Below are positions 9,621 through 19,500 of a DNA stretch of 64,000 nucleotides, in pieces. The notes under the pieces are model-generated. The model saw nothing but the letters and a program-made list of their open reading frames with translations. It did not search any database and was not told the origin of the DNA. The number at the start of each line of letters is the position of its first letter. Position 1 is the first letter of the stretch. This DNA comes from Asanoa iriomotensis (GTDB lineage Bacteria > Actinomycetota > Actinomycetes > Mycobacteriales > Micromonosporaceae), in the NCBI RefSeq assembly GCF_016862515.1, contig NZ_BONC01000034.1, positions 1 to 64,000 on the forward strand, in the 5' to 3' direction. The translations under genes were made by a program, and so were the position numbers.

Positions 9621-10325
9621 TCAGGCGCTGGCCGGCGGCGGCTGGTCCCGCAGCTCGGTGGCACGACCGATTGCGAGCGCCCGATAGGTGAGCTGGGCCG
9701 CCTCTTCGAGGTTGTGTGCCCGCTTGTGCGCCAGCTCGACGCTGTCGGCCAGGACCGAACAGCCGTGGCGGCTCAGGATCACGCAGTTGGTGCCGTCCCG
9801 CACGGCGTCCGCGGCGGCCTCGGCCAGCTCGGTGGAGCCCGGCGGAAAGAACGGCACGGTGGCGACCCGGCGCACGTAGAAGGCGTGGTCGGTGGTCACG
9901 AGGCGGATGTGTTCGCCCAGGGCGTCCAGCAGCAGGGCCGTCTGGGGATGCAGGTGGATGATCGCCGTCACGTCCGGCCGGGCGCGATAGGTGGCGAGGT
10001 GCAGCGCGACCTCGGAGCTCGGCGCCAGCGGCGGGTACGCCGTAGGGCCGGCGGGCGGTGCGCCGCCGGCGGTCAGGGTGCCGCCGTCGTCGATCCGGAC
10101 CCGGACGAACGACGGGCGAGCGAGCTTGTCGAGCCAGGTGCCCGCGCCGGTCACCCAGCAGGCATCCGCGCCCGGCAAGCGGGCGGACAGGTTGCCGCCG
10201 GAGCCGACCACCAGGCCGGCACGGACCACCGCAGCGCCGACCTCGGCGAGCTGGTCGCAGAGGTCGCGCTCGTCATCGGACCCGGCGTCGAGTCTCATGG
10301 TCGGCGCCGGGCCGGTGGCGGTCAC
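9621..10325 (-). CDS. class II aldolase/adducin family protein
   Basis: 234 residues. The fold is that of L-fuculose-phosphate aldolase and L-ribulose-5-phosphate epimerase: GSGGNLSARL near residue 40, SSEVALHL with the catalytic acid, the zinc histidines in IIHLHPQTALLL, and a third in SRHGCSVL. It should act on a sugar phosphate or related aldol in the cytosol; the substrate cannot be read from sequence. It starts five bases after the ArsR gene stop, so the two form an operon and the aldolase may be under ArsR control. Confidence 0.88.
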   Translation of the reverse strand: MTATGPAPTMRLDAGSDDERDLCDQLAEVGAAVVRAGLVVGSGGNLSARLPGADACWVTGAGTWLDKLARPSFVRVRIDDGGTLTAGGAPPAGPTAYPPLAPSSEVALHLATYRARPDVTAIIHLHPQTALLLDALGEHIRLVTTDHAFYVRRVATVPFFPPGSTELAEAAADAVRDGTNCVILSRHGCSVLADSVELAHKRAHNLEEAAQLTYRALAIGRATELRDQPPPASA

Positions 10326-10329
10326 CGCC

Positions 10330-10710
10330 TCAGCGAGCGGCCTTCTTGGTGGCCCGCTTGCGCGGCGGGGTCAGCAGGTCGGCGATCGTCGCGATGGCCG
10401 ACGGCACGAGCCGGTAGTAGGCCCACACGCCGCGCTTCTCCCGCTCGAGCAGCCCCGCCTCGGTCAGGATCCGGAGGTGGTGGCTAACGGTCGGCTGTGA
10501 CAAGCCGAGCGGTGCGGTCAGGTCGCAGACGCAGGCCTCGCCTTCCGGTGCCGACTGGATGAGGCTTAGCAGCCGCAGTCGGGCCGGATCGGCGAGCGCC
10601 TTGAGCACCCCGGCGAGGCGCTCGGCGTCGGCGCGTTCGATTGGCTCGCCGGCTAGCGGCGAGATCTGAGGCATGGTCATTTCAGCCAACGCAGTTCCCA
10701 CGTATTCCAT
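10330..10710 (-). CDS. ArsR/SmtB family metalloregulator
   Basis: 126 residues. A winged helix covers about 35-105 with recognition helix LSQPTVSHHLRIL, and a Lys-rich tail follows. The sequence EACVCDLT places two cysteines at the alpha-3 metal site used by As(III)/Cd-type ArsR sensors, so it probably represses DNA until thiophilic metal binds. No arsenate reductase or efflux gene is adjacent; the co-transcribed gene is a class II aldolase. The start is uncertain: ATG at 10710 or ATG codons further in (MTMPQ). Confidence 0.88.
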   Translation of the reverse strand: MEYVGTALAEMTMPQISPLAGEPIERADAERLAGVLKALADPARLRLLSLIQSAPEGEACVCDLTAPLGLSQPTVSHHLRILTEAGLLEREKRGVWAYYRLVPSAIATIADLLTPPRKRATKKAAR

Positions 10711-10734
10711 CCTTCCACTTACAGCATCGACCCG

Positions 10735-10750
10735 CCTGCATATGAGCAGG
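10735..10750. promoter_or_regulatory. candidate operator upstream of arsR
   Basis: CCTGC and GCAGG flank six bases containing ATATGA, forming an inverted repeat 25 bases upstream of the arsR start. Autoregulation is inferred. Confidence 0.4.
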
Positions 10751-10767
10751 TCCGAATCGGCAAACTT

Positions 10768-11307
10768 TTACGCCACTAGGCCGAGGTCAGCCATCGAGTA
10801 GGCCGCCTTATAGGTGAGACCCGCCGCCCGAACGGCGGCGCCACCTCCCCGATCGACGATAACCGCTACGCCAACGACCTCGGCCCCGGCTTCCCGGAGC
10901 GCCTCGACTGCGGTCAACGGGCTTCCCCCGGTAGTGGAGGCGTCTTCCACCACCAGCACCCGCCGTCCGGCAACATCAGGACCCTCGATCCGGCGTTGGA
11001 GACCGTGCGCCTTGGCCGTCTTGCGGACGACGAACGCGTCGAGTGGCCGCCCGGTTGCCGCCGCCGCGTGCATCATGGCGGTCGCCACCGGGTCGGCACC
11101 GAGGGTGAGGCCACCCACAGCGTCGAAGTCCAAGTCGGAAGTCAGGTCGAGCATGACACGTCCGACCAACGGTGCGGACGCATAGTGAAGAGACACGCGA
11201 CGGAGGTCGACATACCAGTCGGCCTCCTGACCCGAGGACAGCACCACCCGGCCGTGCACAATGGCAAGCTCAGTGATGAATTTACGCAGGTCGTCGTGGT
11301 CCCCCAT
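10768..11307 (-). CDS. pyrE: orotate phosphoribosyltransferase
   Basis: 179 residues from ATG at 11307; a TACGCT -10 box lies eight bases upstream, suggesting a leaderless message. It converts orotate and PRPP to orotidine 5'-monophosphate in pyrimidine synthesis. The PRPP-binding motif VLVVEDASTTGGS is near residue 115, preceded by the flexible loop FVVRKTAKAHGLQ. No other pyr gene is nearby, as is common for pyrE in these genomes. Confidence 0.95.
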   Translation of the reverse strand: MGDHDDLRKFITELAIVHGRVVLSSGQEADWYVDLRRVSLHYASAPLVGRVMLDLTSDLDFDAVGGLTLGADPVATAMMHAAAATGRPLDAFVVRKTAKAHGLQRRIEGPDVAGRRVLVVEDASTTGGSPLTAVEALREAGAEVVGVAVIVDRGGGAAVRAAGLTYKAAYSMADLGLVA

Positions 11308-11418
11308 AGGGGACAAGCGTAGTGGTCGATCCTGTGAACCTGCTGGGCGCCCCACCAGCGATCGGGAAATTTCGCCCGATAGCGAACTCTGACGGATCAC
11401 GGACTCCCGTGTCGATGG

Positions 11419-12198
11419 TCACCGAGCGTCGCGACCCCGGGTGTCCTTGGCGACCCGGGCGAACACACCGCGCGGCGCGTGGCGCATGCCGAACACGGCG
11501 ACCTTGTATTTCCAGTCGGGCACGCTCACCAGCCGGCCGCGGTCGAGGTCGCGCAGCCCGTGTGCGACCACGTCGTCCGCCTTCAACCACATCCAGGACG
11601 GTGTTTTCGACATGTCTATGCCGGCTCGGGTGTGGAACTCGGTGCGCGTATAGCCCGGACACAAGGCCATCACCCGGACCCCGAACCGGCCGACCGCGCG
11701 CCCGATCGACTCACTGAAATGGGTGACCCAGGCCTTGCTGGCGGGATAGGTCGAGCCCGGCATGACCGGCGCGAACGACGAGGCCGACGAGACATTGATC
11801 ACAGCCCCTGTGCCGCGGCTGGTCATGCCGGGCAGCGCCGCGTGGGTGAGCCGCATGACCGCGTGGATGTTGAGCTGCAGCAACCATTCCTCGTCGTCCG
11901 CGGTCGACCGGAGGAACGACCGGTTGAGGGTCGCGCCGGCGTTGTTGACCAGCAGGTCGACCTCGTCGTCGCGCAACCGCTGCGCCACGGCGGTCAGGCC
12001 GGCCTCGGTGGCCAGGTCGGCGGAGAGCACCTCGGTGGAGGCGGCGCCGGCGGACCTGGCGGCGACCTCGGCGAGGCGGTCGGCGTCACGGGCGACGAGT
12101 ACCAGCCGGTAACCGTCGGCGGCCAGGCGGCGGACGAACGCCGCACCGATACCGGAACTGGCACCGGTCACGAGTGCGGTCGGCACAGGGACCCTCAC
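11419..12198 (-). CDS. short-chain dehydrogenase/reductase
   Basis: 259 residues. GTG at 12198 overlaps the upstream TGA (GTGA), indicating translational coupling. It is a classical SDR: the cofactor loop TGASSGIGA at residue 11, VNNAG near 88, catalytic Ser in NVSSASS and the Tyr-x-x-x-Lys pair in TYPASKAW. The PGYTRTEFH segment follows. It should be an NAD(P)H-dependent oxidoreductase in the cytosol; substrate unknown. It is the last gene behind two membrane-protein genes. Confidence 0.9.
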   Translation of the reverse strand: MRVPVPTALVTGASSGIGAAFVRRLAADGYRLVLVARDADRLAEVAARSAGAASTEVLSADLATEAGLTAVAQRLRDDEVDLLVNNAGATLNRSFLRSTADDEEWLLQLNIHAVMRLTHAALPGMTSRGTGAVINVSSASSFAPVMPGSTYPASKAWVTHFSESIGRAVGRFGVRVMALCPGYTRTEFHTRAGIDMSKTPSWMWLKADDVVAHGLRDLDRGRLVSVPDWKYKVAVFGMRHAPRGVFARVAKDTRGRDAR

Positions 12199-12878
12199 AT
12201 GGCGGCGGGGGTGGTCGCCGGCGGGTCCGGGCGCTGCCAGTCCGTCGGGTCGACCGTGGGCGGGGGTGGCGCTGTCTGCGGCGTGCCGGTCGGGCTCGGG
12301 GGAAACGACGGCGTGCGCTTGAAGTATGCGTTGGACGCCGGGAGGGCCAGCAGCAACGCCACCACAACGTAGCCCAGCGCCTGCAGCACGGAAAGGGCCG
12401 CGCTGGTCCAGGGCCACCACGACGGGTGCGCCCCGTCGATCGCGACCAGCACCGCGTCATTGTCGAACGAGCCGACCCGTTGCACGAAGCCGAAGAGCGC
12501 GGCGACCGCGCCGGAGACCAGACCGATGGCGCAGACCACCCAGGTCGCGACGCGCACGGCTGCGGTGCCCCGCGCGATGCCGATCGCGAGCACGACCAGC
12601 AGCACGGTGGCCACCACGCTGACGAACGCGGCCGCGATCGGCACGCCGCGCAGCAGCGTCGTGCCGCCGTTGACGTCGTCGACCGGGACCCCACCGGCCT
12701 CGGCGGCCGACTGGAAGCGTTCGACGATGCCGGGCATCAGCGCGAGGCCGATCGCACCGTAGACCAGGCCGCCGACCGCCATGAGGATCAGCAGGACGGC
12801 CGCGCCGCGGACCGGCCCCGGCGCGCGCCGCGCGGGCGTCAGTGGCTGTTGCTGTATCGGTTGCGCTGGGTACGACAC
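12195..12878 (-). CDS. multi-pass membrane protein with Pro-rich tails (paralogue of the next gene)
   Basis: 227 residues from GTG at 12878, with GGAGGG upstream. Four hydrophobic segments lie between about residues 20 and 180, ending LLLALPASNAYFK, followed by a Pro/Thr-rich cytosolic or external tail. The same ALPASN-x-[WY]-F-K ending and four-helix plan occur in the upstream gene, so they are tandem paralogues. No known enzymatic motif is visible. It is translationally coupled to the downstream SDR. Function unknown. Confidence 0.75.
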   Translation of the reverse strand: MSYPAQPIQQQPLTPARRAPGPVRGAAVLLILMAVGGLVYGAIGLALMPGIVERFQSAAEAGGVPVDDVNGGTTLLRGVPIAAAFVSVVATVLLVVLAIGIARGTAAVRVATWVVCAIGLVSGAVAALFGFVQRVGSFDNDAVLVAIDGAHPSWWPWTSAALSVLQALGYVVVALLLALPASNAYFKRTPSFPPSPTGTPQTAPPPPTVDPTDWQRPDPPATTPAAM

Positions 12879-12937
12879 GGGGCCCTCCGGTACGTCCGTT
12901 GTGGCTGAACCTACTCGGAAGGCCCCGGTCGCGCTGA

Positions 12938-13636
12938 CTACCTGGGCGGTGCGGGTGTTTCCGGCGGCTCGGCGGTCGGCGCCGGCGGCAGCGGCGGCTC
13001 GCCGCCCTGCGTCGGGAACGGCGGCGTCGGGTAGCTCGTGCCGGGCATCACCGGGTAGCCGGGGGTCGGCGGCTCCCAGTTCGCGGCGCGGGGCTTGAAC
13101 CACTCGTTGGAGGCGGGCAGCGCCAGCAGGATCAGCGCGACCAGCACGCACAGGATCGGGACGACCAGCAGCACCACGTTGACCGGGTCGTACCAGCCCG
13201 GCATCGCGGCGTCGATCTTCCCCTGCACGTCGGGCACGTCGCCCGAACTCTCGAAGTTCACCGCACCGCCCGCGGCGTTGCCGACCGCGCTGAGCCCGCA
13301 GCAGAGCACGAACAGGCCGCCGACCACCCAGGTGACGATCCGGGACGCGTTCTTGCCGCGCAGGTTCAGGAAGCCGAGCACGACCAGCCCGATGCCGATC
13401 ACGAGCGCGATGATGCCGACGACCACCGCGACGGCGACGGCGGCGGTGTCCGCGCTGCCTTCGAGTTCCGTGCCCGCGTAGGCGTCACTCAAGGCCTGGC
13501 GGAACGAACTGAGCGTCGCCAGGGTCACGATCAGGCTGATGACCTCGACCACCGCGACGGCGTAAAGGAGGTAGCTGGAAATCCGGACCGTGCCCGGCGG
13601 TCGGGCACGGTCCGGACCGGGGGCGAACTCCGACAC
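12938..13636 (-). CDS. multi-pass membrane protein with Pro-rich C-terminal tail
   Basis: 232 residues, GTG at 13636 with GGAAGGAG at good spacing. Four membrane segments (about 20-42, 65-90, 98-120, 155-180) end in ALPASNEWFK, and the last 55 residues are mostly Pro, Thr and Gly. It is paralogous to the following gene and probably co-transcribed (59-base gap). Proteins of this plan are common and uncharacterised in Micromonosporaceae (inference). Function unknown. Confidence 0.75.
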   Translation of the reverse strand: MSEFAPGPDRARPPGTVRISSYLLYAVAVVEVISLIVTLATLSSFRQALSDAYAGTELEGSADTAAVAVAVVVGIIALVIGIGLVVLGFLNLRGKNASRIVTWVVGGLFVLCCGLSAVGNAAGGAVNFESSGDVPDVQGKIDAAMPGWYDPVNVVLLVVPILCVLVALILLALPASNEWFKPRAANWEPPTPGYPVMPGTSYPTPPFPTQGGEPPLPPAPTAEPPETPAPPR

Positions 13637-13722
13637 GGCGCTCCTTCCTCGATACATCACAATGAGTGAAGATCAAGGTACCGGTACCGCGCCACTCTGT
13701 CGCCCCAGGGAGTTGCCGGCGA

Positions 13723-16320
13723 TCAGGCGACCAGCGCCATCACCGTCAGCCCGTCCTTGCTGTCGGCCAGGTCGACCGAGACGGTGTCACCGTCGCGGAT
13801 CTCGCCGGCCAGCAGCGCCTTGGCCAGGCTGTCGCCGATCGACGACTGGACCAGCCGGCGCAGCGGCCGCGCGCCGTAGACCGGGTCGTAGCCGTGCTCG
13901 GCCAGCCACGCCCGCCCCGCCTCGGTGACGTCGAGCGTGAGGCGTCGTTCGGCCAGCCGCTTGCACAGCAGGTCGAGCTGGATGTCGACGATCGCCCGCA
14001 GCTGTGGGCCCGACAGCGCGGAGAACACCACGATGTCGTCGAGCCGGTTGAGGAACTCCGGCTTGAAGTGCGCGCGGACCACCGCCAGCACCGCCTCGCG
14101 GCGCTGCTCCTCGCCCAGCGTCGGGTCCGCGATCAGCGTCGAGCCCAGGTTGGACGTCAGGATCAGGATCGCGTTGCGGAAGTCGACCGTGCGACCCTGG
14201 CCGTCGGTCAGCCGGCCGTCGTCGAGCACCTGCAGCAGCACGTCGAAGACGTCCGGGTGGGCCTTCTCCACCTCGTCGAGCAGGATCACCGAGTACGGCC
14301 GGCGGCGCACCGCCTCGGTCAGCTGCCCGCCCTCCTCGTAGCCGACGTAGCCGGGCGGGGCGCCGACGAGCCGGGCGACGCTGTGCTTCTCGCCGTACTC
14401 GCTCATGTCGATGCGCACCATGGCCCGCTCGTCGTCGAACAGGAACCCGGCGAGCGCCTTGGCCAGCTCGGTCTTGCCGACACCGGTCGGGCCGAGGAAC
14501 AGGAAGCTACCGGTCGGCCGGTCAGGATCGGCGATCCCGGCCCGGGCGCGGCGCACGGCGTCGGCGACCGCGCTGACGGCAACGGGCTGCCCGACCACGC
14601 GGGACGACAGGGACTCCTCCATCCGCAGCAGCTTGGCGGTCTCGCCCTCCATCAGCCGCCCGGCGGGGATGCCGGTCCAGGACGCCACCACGGTGGCGAT
14701 GTCGTCGGCGCTGACCTCTTCCTTCAGCATCGCGCCGCTGCTCTGCAGCGAGACCAGCTCGGCCTCGGCCGCGGTCAGCTCCGCCTCGAGCTCGGGGATC
14801 CGGCCGTAGCGCAGCTCCGACGCGCGGGCGAAGTCGCCGTCGCGCTCGGCGAGACTCTCCTCGCCGCGCAGCCGCTCCAGCTCCTCCTTGGCCGTGGAGA
14901 TCTTGGTGATGTGCTCCTTCTCCAACCGCCACCGCTCGGACAGGGCCGTCAGTTGCTCGCGCTTGTCGGCGAGCTCCTTGCGCAGCCGGGCCAGGCGCTC
15001 GGCGGAGGCCACGTCGGGCTCCTTCTCCAGCGCCATCTCCTCGATCTCGAGCCGGCGGACGGCCCGCTCGACCTCGTCGACCTCGACGGGCCGCGAGTCG
15101 ATCTCCATCCGTAACCGCGAACCGGCCTCGTCGACGAGGTCGATCGCCTTGTCGGGAAGGAAGCGGTCGGTGATGTAGCGGTCCGAGAGGGCGGCCGCGG
15201 CGACCAGCGCGGCGTCGGTGATCCGCACGCCGTGGTGCACCTCGTAGCGCTCCTTGAGGCCACGCAGGATGCCGATGGTGTCCTCGACCGACGGCTCGCC
15301 GACCACCACCGGCTGGAACCGCCGCTCGAGCGCCGGGTCCTTCTCGATGTGCTGGCGGTACTCGTCCAACGTGGTGGCGCCGACCATCCGCAGCTCGCCG
15401 CGGGCCAGCATGGGCTTGAGCATGTTGCCGGCGTCCATCGACCCTTCGCCGCGGCCGGCACCGACCACGGTGTGCAGTTCGTCGAGGAACGTGATGACCT
15501 GGCCGTCGGAGTTCTTGATCTCCTCGAGGACGGACTTGAGCCGTTCCTCGAACTGCCCGCGGTACTGCGCACCGGCCACCATCGCGGCGAGGTCGAGGGC
15601 GACGAGCTTCTTGTCGCGCAGCGACTCGGGCACGTCGCCGGCCACGATGCGCTGGGCGAGCCCCTCGACGATCGCGGTCTTGCCGACGCCCGGCTCGCCG
15701 ATCAGCACCGGGTTGTTCTTGGTCTTGCGGGAGAGCACCTGCATGACGCGGCGGATCTCGGAGTCGCGGCCGATCACCGGGTCGGTCTTGCCGTCCCGGG
15801 CGCGGGCGGTGAGGTCGACGCCGTACTTCTCGAGGGCCTGGTAGGTCTGCTCCGGGTCGGCGTTGGTGACCCGGCGGTCGCCGCCGCGGATGGCGGGGAA
15901 CGCGGCGACCAGGTTGTCTTCGGTGGCGCCCGCCTGCTTGAGCACCTCGGCGACGGCGCCGCCGACGCGGGCGAGGCCGGCGAGCAGGTGCTCGGTGGAG
16001 ACGAACTCGTCGCCTAGCGGGCGGGCGATCTGCTCGGCCGCGCCGATGGCGTTGACGAACTCGCGGGACAGGTTGGGCTCGGCGACGCTCGGGCCCTGCG
16101 CGGTCGGCAGGCTCTCGACGGCACGGGCGGCGGCGCGGCGGATGTCGGCGGCGTTGGCACCGACGGCGCGTAGCAGGCCACCGGCGGTCGAGCCGCCGGT
16201 GTCGAGCAGCGAGAGCAGCAGGTGCCACGGCTCGACGGTGGCGTTCCCGCGCTGCGTCGCGCTGGCGGCGGCGCCGGTGATGACCTCACGACTCTTGGTC
16301 GTCAGACGTTCGGTGTTCAT
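13723..16320 (-). CDS. clpB: ATP-dependent disaggregase ClpB (Hsp100)
   Basis: 865 residues, ATG at 16320. Domains in order: N-terminal Clp_N repeats (about 1-145), AAA-1 with Walker A GEPGVGKT (about 205), the coiled-coil middle domain (about 400-530) rich in Glu/Lys/Leu, and AAA-2 with Walker A GPTGVGKT (about 605) and a small C-terminal domain. Full family length. It rescues aggregated proteins together with DnaK/DnaJ/GrpE in the cytosol. A HAIR element at 16367-16385 puts it under the HspR repressor encoded at 20.9 kb. Confidence 0.97.
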   Translation of the reverse strand: MNTERLTTKSREVITGAAASATQRGNATVEPWHLLLSLLDTGGSTAGGLLRAVGANAADIRRAAARAVESLPTAQGPSVAEPNLSREFVNAIGAAEQIARPLGDEFVSTEHLLAGLARVGGAVAEVLKQAGATEDNLVAAFPAIRGGDRRVTNADPEQTYQALEKYGVDLTARARDGKTDPVIGRDSEIRRVMQVLSRKTKNNPVLIGEPGVGKTAIVEGLAQRIVAGDVPESLRDKKLVALDLAAMVAGAQYRGQFEERLKSVLEEIKNSDGQVITFLDELHTVVGAGRGEGSMDAGNMLKPMLARGELRMVGATTLDEYRQHIEKDPALERRFQPVVVGEPSVEDTIGILRGLKERYEVHHGVRITDAALVAAAALSDRYITDRFLPDKAIDLVDEAGSRLRMEIDSRPVEVDEVERAVRRLEIEEMALEKEPDVASAERLARLRKELADKREQLTALSERWRLEKEHITKISTAKEELERLRGEESLAERDGDFARASELRYGRIPELEAELTAAEAELVSLQSSGAMLKEEVSADDIATVVASWTGIPAGRLMEGETAKLLRMEESLSSRVVGQPVAVSAVADAVRRARAGIADPDRPTGSFLFLGPTGVGKTELAKALAGFLFDDERAMVRIDMSEYGEKHSVARLVGAPPGYVGYEEGGQLTEAVRRRPYSVILLDEVEKAHPDVFDVLLQVLDDGRLTDGQGRTVDFRNAILILTSNLGSTLIADPTLGEEQRREAVLAVVRAHFKPEFLNRLDDIVVFSALSGPQLRAIVDIQLDLLCKRLAERRLTLDVTEAGRAWLAEHGYDPVYGARPLRRLVQSSIGDSLAKALLAGEIRDGDTVSVDLADSKDGLTVMALVA

Positions 16321-16366
16321 GGGCTCCCCTGGTAGCTGGCGTCCACTAGGAACGACGAAACCAGAG

Positions 16367-16385
16367 TTGAGTCTATTCCGCTCAA
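16367..16385 (-). promoter_or_regulatory. HAIR element (HspR operator) of clpB
   Basis: TTGAGT, seven bases, GCTCAA: one mismatch from the HspR consensus inverted repeat TTGAGT-N7-ACTCAA. It lies 47 bases upstream of the clpB start, and the same pattern precedes dnaK. Confidence 0.85.
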
Positions 16386-16405
16386 CCTGAGGCCTGTGAT
16401 CTGCG

Positions 16406-17494
16406 TCACTCGTTGCCGACCAGCACCCTGATCCACTTCCGTTCGCCGAAGCCTTCGACGCCCAGCCAGTTGACCGCGCCGCCGGTGCAGAACAGCGTGC
16501 CGTCCGGCAGACCACGCAGGTAGCAGTCGCCGACCGGCCAGTCCACCCAGGCGAAGGCGCCGCCGGAGACCCGGCCCGGCCGCTCCGGCGTGGTGACCGC
16601 CAGGGAGGCGTCCGGCAGCGGCACCGCCGACGTGAACCGCTCCGGGTGCCCGGCCGCGCCCATGAGCCGCCAACCCTGGCCGTCGAAGAACCAGATCGAC
16701 GGCCACGAGATCAGGTCGGTCTGGCCGATCAGCCACGGGTACGCGCCGGTGCGGTCCACCGCGATCCGCACGGCGACGACCTGTCCGCTCGCCCCGGCGA
16801 CCGGCACCTGACGCCAGGTCGCGCCCTCGTCGTTCGAGACCGCCGAGATCGGCCGGCCGTTGTCGTCGATGCCGACCGCCAGCAGCCACATGGCGGCCGA
16901 GGCGACCGCGCGCAGGCCCGGGACCTCGGGCTGCGCTGGGGTCGGGTGCGACTTGCCGTCGGGACCGAACCGGACCACCCGCTGCCGTTCGTCGTCGCAG
17001 CACACCTGATATTCGCCGCGGACGCCGCGGACCGCGGCGCTGTCGACGTCCGCGTGCACGTAGGTCACGCCGCGGTCGAGCGAGACGTAGTAGCCGTTAG
17101 GTTCGGCGTAGAGCACCAACCGCTGGCGGTCGGCCTCGATCGAGTAGCCCTTGGCCGCCGAAACCGGGTTGTACGCCTGGTGCCAGGTCCGCCCGCCGTC
17201 CTCGGTGCGCACCACGGCGGCCGAGCAGGTCTCCGCCGGGCCGGGCGCGGCACTGCCCGAACCGCACCGGGCGAACAGCGCGTAGCCGAGCGCTTGGTCG
17301 ACGAACTCGACCTGCTGCAGGTGGTAGCTGGGCGGCACGGGCACCGAGCCGGCCCGCACCTCGAACGCCGCAGCGGTCGGCGACGGTGCCGGCTGGGTCG
17401 GCGGTGGCGGCGGCTTGCGCCGGATGTCGCCGATCGAACACCCGCCGAGCAGCGCGAGCACGGCGGCCGCCGCCACCACGATCCGTCCGCGCAT
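16406..17494 (-). CDS. lipoprotein with sialidase/BNR-like beta-propeller
   Basis: 362 residues. The signal peptide ends in a lipobox, LLGGC, with lipidated Cys19. A Pro-rich linker leads into repeated BNR-type motifs (RTEDGGRTWHQ, SNDEGATWRQ), which mark Asp-box beta-propellers. It should be anchored on the outer face of the cytoplasmic membrane. Asp-box propellers occur in sialidases, but also in photosystem-stability-factor-like and binding proteins. No sialidase arginine triad is evident, so a binding or structural role is more likely. It is divergent from the antiporter pair. Confidence 0.8.
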   Translation of the reverse strand: MRGRIVVAAAAVLALLGGCSIGDIRRKPPPPPTQPAPSPTAAAFEVRAGSVPVPPSYHLQQVEFVDQALGYALFARCGSGSAAPGPAETCSAAVVRTEDGGRTWHQAYNPVSAAKGYSIEADRQRLVLYAEPNGYYVSLDRGVTYVHADVDSAAVRGVRGEYQVCCDDERQRVVRFGPDGKSHPTPAQPEVPGLRAVASAAMWLLAVGIDDNGRPISAVSNDEGATWRQVPVAGASGQVVAVRIAVDRTGAYPWLIGQTDLISWPSIWFFDGQGWRLMGAAGHPERFTSAVPLPDASLAVTTPERPGRVSGGAFAWVDWPVGDCYLRGLPDGTLFCTGGAVNWLGVEGFGERKWIRVLVGNE

Positions 17495-17564
17495 GAGACC
17501 TCCCCGCGTAGGTCCGAGTCCCGGGCGATGGGCACGGTTCCCGATCTTTAGATAGGTTGCCAGC

Positions 17565-18065
17565 GTGCGAGTACGGGTGGAACAGACATCGTTACCCGGT
17601 ATCGGGGTGCGGCACGACTTCGTCACGGAGGCGGGCCGGCGGCTCGGCGTGGTGTCGCATCGCGACGGACGCCGCGCACTGATCGTCTACGACCGCGACG
17701 ATCCCGACGCGCGGCTGGCCGCGATCCAGCTCACCGACGACGAGGCCGAGGCGCTCGCCGACCTGCTCGGCGCGTCGCTGATGCTCGGCCAGCTGGCCGG
17801 CCTGCGCGACCAGGCCGCCGGGCTGCTCACCGAGCAGATCGCGCTGCCCGCCAGCTCCCCGTTCGTCAACCGGCCGCTGGGTGACACCCGCGCGCGTACC
17901 CGCACCAGCGCGTCCATCGTCGCTGTCCTGCGCGCGGCCCGGGTCATCCCGTCGCCCGGCCCCGACTTCCGGTTCGAGAGCGGTGACGTGATCGTGGCCG
18001 TCGGCACCCGCAAGGGGCTCGACGCGCTGACCCGAATCCTCGCCAACAACGACCCGGACGGCTGA
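17565..18065 (+). CDS. TrkA-C domain regulatory subunit of K+/H+ antiporter (KhtT-like)
   Basis: 166 residues from GTG at 17565, six bases after a TAGGTT -10 box, so probably leaderless. The C-terminal 75 residues are a TrkA-C (RCK_C) domain (ASIVAVLRAARVIPSP, FESGDVIVAVGT), which binds a small ligand, often c-di-AMP or nucleotide, and gates a partner transporter. The antiporter gene starts seven bases downstream. The pair matches KhtT-KhtU. Confidence 0.88.
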   Translation: MRVRVEQTSLPGIGVRHDFVTEAGRRLGVVSHRDGRRALIVYDRDDPDARLAAIQLTDDEAEALADLLGASLMLGQLAGLRDQAAGLLTEQIALPASSPFVNRPLGDTRARTRTSASIVAVLRAARVIPSPGPDFRFESGDVIVAVGTRKGLDALTRILANNDPDG

Positions 18066-18072
18066 GCCCGCG

Positions 18073-19347
18073 ATGCATGAGAGCACGACGGTCCTGCTGA
18101 TCGAGGTCGGGGCGCTGATGTTCCTCCTCGGCCTGCTCGGACGGCTCAGCCGTCGCTTCGGCATCTCACCGATCCCCCTCTACCTCCTCGCCGGGCTGGC
18201 CTTCGGCCACGGCGGCCTGCTGCCCCTCAACGCCAGCGAGGAGTTCTTCTCGGTCGGCGCCGAACTCGGCGTGATCCTTCTACTCGTGCTGCTCGGCCTC
18301 GAATATTCGGCCGACGAGCTGGTCGGCAACCTCCGCTCCGCGGCCCCGGTGGGCCTGCTGGACGCCGCCCTCAACGCCCTGCCCGGCGCCGCGTTCGCGC
18401 TGCTGCTCGGCTGGGGCTGGGTGGCCGCGGTGGTGCTCGCCGGCGTCACCTGGGTGACCTCCTCCGGCGTCGTCGCCAAGGTGCTCGCCGACCTGGGCCG
18501 GCTGGGCAACCGGGAGACCCCGGTGGTGCTCTCCGTGCTGGTGATGGAAGACCTGGCGATGGCGCTCTACCTGCCGTTGCTCACCGCGCTGCTGGCCGGC
18601 ACCGGCCTGCTCGGCGGCGGTGTCGCGCTGATCGTGGCCGTCGGCACGGTGTCGATCGTGCTGGTGGTGGCGATCCGGTACGGCGGCTGGATCTCCAACG
18701 CGATCTCCGCCCGCGACCCGGAGGCGCTGCTGCTCGGCGTCTTCGGCCTCACGCTGCTGGTCGCCGGCGTCGCCGCGCAGCTCAAGGTGTCGGCGGCGGT
18801 CGGCGCGTTCCTGGTCGGCATCGCGGTCTCCGGACCCGTCGCACACCACGCCACCCAACTGCTCTCGCCCCTGCGGGACATCTTCGCCGCGGTGTTCTTC
18901 GTGTTCTTCGGCCTGACCACCGACCCCGCCGACATCCCGCCCGTGCTGTTGCCGGCGATCGCGCTCGCCGTCGTCACGATCGCGACCAAGACCCTCACCG
19001 GGTACGTCGCGGCGCGGCGCGCGGGCATCGCGGTGCGCGGCCGCTGGCGGGCCGGGTTCTCGCTGACCCCACGTGGCGAGTTCTCGATCGTCATCGCCGG
19101 CCTGGCGGTGGCCACACCGGGCATCCCGGCGAAGCTGGGCGCGCTCGCCACCGCGTACGTGTTGATCACCGTCGTCGTCGGCCCGATCATCGCGCGCGTG
19201 CCCGACTTCGAGTGGTTCAAGGCGCTGCTGCGGCCACGACCGGCGGCCACGCCCGCGCTGGCCGGGGCGGACGGATCGCCGGTGCCGCGGCTCACCGACA
19301 CTGACGATCCGTTAAGTCGACACACACCGGACGCTACTAGCCAGTAA
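18073..19347 (+). CDS. CPA2-family cation:proton antiporter (KhtU-like)
   Basis: 424 residues with about 12 membrane helices. The transporter core is visible from GLLGRLSRRFGI through LLVLLGLEYSADEL (helix 3-4), VLVMEDLAMALYLPL with the conserved acid in helix 5-6, and TPRGEFSIVIAGLA near residue 330. It exchanges K+ or Na+ for H+ across the cytoplasmic membrane. The adjacent KhtT-like subunit argues for K+/H+ antiport controlled by a ligand. The C-terminal 50 residues are polar and may contact the regulator. Confidence 0.92.
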   Translation: MHESTTVLLIEVGALMFLLGLLGRLSRRFGISPIPLYLLAGLAFGHGGLLPLNASEEFFSVGAELGVILLLVLLGLEYSADELVGNLRSAAPVGLLDAALNALPGAAFALLLGWGWVAAVVLAGVTWVTSSGVVAKVLADLGRLGNRETPVVLSVLVMEDLAMALYLPLLTALLAGTGLLGGGVALIVAVGTVSIVLVVAIRYGGWISNAISARDPEALLLGVFGLTLLVAGVAAQLKVSAAVGAFLVGIAVSGPVAHHATQLLSPLRDIFAAVFFVFFGLTTDPADIPPVLLPAIALAVVTIATKTLTGYVAARRAGIAVRGRWRAGFSLTPRGEFSIVIAGLAVATPGIPAKLGALATAYVLITVVVGPIIARVPDFEWFKALLRPRPAATPALAGADGSPVPRLTDTDDPLSRHTPDATSQ

Positions 19348-19500
19348 CAGAGCGCGCCCAGCCGATCGTGCCCGGGTCTTAACCTTTGGCCCCTTCCGCC
19401 GGTTCGCGCCAAGCGCTACGGTGACGCCGCAGAGGGGTCCTGCAGCGGAAGATCGACCATTGGGCGAGATCGACGCATGACCATGCGGAGCGAGGTGTCC

